A DNA stretch of 64,000 nucleotides from Elmis aenea (Eukaryota > Arthropoda > Insecta > Coleoptera > Elmidae): the NCBI GenBank assembly GCA_947652605.1, contig OX393582.1:16392544-16456543 (forward strand), given 5' to 3'. Below, one piece after another: positions 62,501 through 64,000 of this stretch. Position 1 is the stretch's first letter. Every line of letters begins with the position of its first letter. The position numbers were made by a program, and so were the translations under genes. The notes beneath the pieces were generated by a model, which did not search any database, had not been told where the DNA came from, and saw only the letters and a list, made by a program, of their open reading frames with translations.

Positions 62501-63668
62501 ACAGTCTAAGCCCTCATTGAATACGAAAACTGGTTTTTACTTTCCACTCTTTTATTTAAATTTTGCATGATTTTCACAAACATTTGTTGATTTTTTTTTG
62601 TAACTCTAGGTTAGTGTCCCCAAAAGTTCGGAGAAAAAATGGGCACCTTACTCTAAATGCTCCCCATTCTGGTCAAGCCAGGCGTAGGCAGGATGGAGGG
62701 GTTAACAAACGCAAAAACAGCTGAGGACCTATTTTTTAGCTCACCACTCTCCTTTTGCAGCAGGATGTTTGATGTTTTCATCATGAGGGGGGGTTAATAA
62801 ACGGCAAAAAGAGCTGAAGACCTTTTTTTAGCACAAAATTTACAGTTCTCCGAATCTGTAACGACTTATTGCAAACCTATAGGGGGGTTCTAATCCCCTT
62901 GACCTCCTCCTGCCTACGCCACCGGGTCAAGCCATTGCCGACATAAATGAGAAATTTATATGCATTTAGGTACCCCATAAAAAAAAAACAATGGGTGTTA
63001 AGCTTGTTAGTAATGTCAATTATGTTTGATCAGAATAAAGAGCATTTATTTCAACCAAAAATGTACTAAATTTAAATTAAGTAATAAAGACAAGACATTA
63101 TTGACAACGAAACTGTATGTACATTTTTTGGGACTCTTTTTATATGATTAAAAATAGGATTATCTGATTATATCTACACCTTATTAAACTAAATTATTAT
63201 TTAAGTTTTCAAAGTAAAACAATTCAAACCGAAAAATGTTTAATGAATCATACCATAACTAGATTGCTTTTAGGTCATCACAATTTAAATTTACAATTTT
63301 GATAATGTGTACACTCAACTGCATTTAAGCAACTGTTTATCACAACAGATTTATTTTGATTGGATTTGCTCTTATTACAACAAAAAAAAACTAATTTTTC
63401 AGATTTTTATTTACATGAAAACCTTCGTCGATATTTAAAATCTGGATAGTTGTTATAATTATTAATCAATATCATAGAATTTAATAACTTTGCCAATTTA
63501 AGATATGCTCATATCAGCGAGGTCATGACGTCAGAACTTAAACTGCAATTATCCTATTTATTTTGTTTTATAAATACACAAATTTACTGAAAATTACTTA
63601 CCAAGCACAACACAGAAACAGTACGGCCATAGATACTAGCACACATAATGATATTGTCACGACCGGCC
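59542..63668 (-). CDS. Single-pass membrane protein, 3' part, unrecognised
   Basis: Four exons join in phase: 63668-63602, 61830-61567, 61403-61280 and 59613-59542 (stop). The first starts inside a codon, so the 5' exons lie beyond 64000. It opens with a transmembrane segment, PVVTISLCVLVSMAVLFLCC, followed by AC-CEIKKK, a basic stop-transfer with cysteines that could be palmitoylated. A tail of about 150 polar residues follows (FYVLDENGFSKPSYPEF, HEAVKHETLEDSLDVNEK, NNVILQLEPNNQTFVVQDD) and ends SALSHSDT. The last exon has a strong polypyrimidine acceptor (tttttttcag). The layout suggests a surface receptor or adhesion protein with a cytoplasmic tail. I do not recognise the family; nothing in the tail is a known domain. 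Confidence 0.65.
60926..61009. repeat. 21-bp tandem repeat, four copies
   Basis: The unit aaattttatgtaattatgat plus one base is repeated four times with few changes. It is intronic in the right-edge gene. Confidence 0.85.
62318..62650. mobile_element. hAT-type MITE, TAAGGTGACC ends
   Basis: TAAGGTGACCATTC and GGGCACCTTA ends are flanked by exact CTCTAAAT (62310-62317 and 62651-62658). The interior has repeated tccccgattttca. Non-coding and intronic. Confidence 0.8.
62679..62924. mobile_element. hAT-type MITE, CAGGCGTAGGCAGG ends
   Basis: CAGGCGTAGGCAGGA and TCCTGCCTACGCCACCG ends are flanked by exact GGTCAAGC (62671-62678 and 62925-62932). The body holds two similar gctgaagacctatttttta-type repeats. 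It stands 28 bases from the previous MITE. Confidence 0.82.
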
Positions 63669-64000
63669 CTTTAATATAAACATTTATTTTATCAAATAAG
63701 GAAATATAATAAGTTTGATTTTATTGCAAATTGGGAAACACTTAAATGTTTTCCAACTTACATACTCATTGTTAAAACGTTTCTGTAGGCACATAAATTC
63801 TATTAATTTTACTGTGAATTAAATTTTTTTACCAGAAAGCAGTATTTTGTTAAATTATTTAATTATGGTGTAACAAATATGTTAATTATTAAAACTTATT
63901 AATTAGTCAATCCTTAAAATAAAAAGATTAAGTACATTTTAATGCAACAAATTCTCAGTATAAGCAGAATTTACTTAAATAACCTGTAAAATTTTGTTAA
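63669..64000. other. Intron of the right-edge gene
   Basis: AT-rich sequence without a visible exon. The acceptor of the first visible exon is at 63669-63670. Confidence 0.4.

Overview
The window is strongly AT-rich eukaryotic DNA. Small exons with GT-AG introns, kilobase introns packed with transposons, and gene models closest to animal proteins point to an insect nuclear genome. I could not place it to an order; a beetle or another insect with an expanded genome fits. Five protein genes plus one gene entering from the right edge are supported. Everything else is introns, untranslated sequence and layered mobile elements.

Layout. (1) 934-7136 (+): last three coding exons of a LAPTM4-type lysosomal four-pass membrane protein; its 5' exons lie left of the window. 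(2) 7137-19775: UTR or intergenic sequence holding a LINE reverse transcriptase remnant, piggyBac relics and a nested BEL/Pao retrotransposon (mariner MITE in its 5' LTR, hAT element in its integrase). (3) 19776-35690 (-): a six-exon secreted cysteine-rich (VWC-like) protein of 282 aa, reassembled here in phase from signal peptide to stop. Its 9.9-kb fifth intron holds (4) 25777-27672 (-): a C2H2 protein with 15 near-identical fingers. (5) 38143-38879 (-): PRKRIP1, a spliceosome-associated protein, head-to-head with (6) 39453-54206 (+): SLMAP (FHA domain, coiled coils, C-terminal membrane anchor; 759 aa in nine coding exons), the Hippo/STRIPAK adaptor. (7) 59542-63668 (-): the 3' part of a single-pass membrane protein I do not recognise.

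The dominant unexplained structure is a set of giant palindromic (foldback) elements, 0.6-3.4 kb, most with ends of the form TACAGGGTG...CACCCTGTA and TA at both edges. At least eight are nearly complete, in several sequence families. Four of them carry in the loop a decayed N-terminal piece of an IS630/Tc1/mariner-type transposase (a DUF4817-like helix-turn-helix region) and nothing recognisable of the catalytic part. Several sit inside one another, giving concentric palindromes in the SLMAP intron. There is also a group of hAT-type MITEs with exact 8-bp duplications, a head-to-tail Helitron pair, a Harbinger element split by an inverted duplication that itself contains a TAA-tailed LINE, and a TIR-bounded element built on about four copies of a roughly 180-bp repeat.

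The genes show no shared pathway beyond chance neighbourhood. The PRKRIP1/SLMAP divergent pair probably shares a promoter. All exon models are by eye from splice signals, phase continuity and remembered family features; none was checked by alignment or RNA data.
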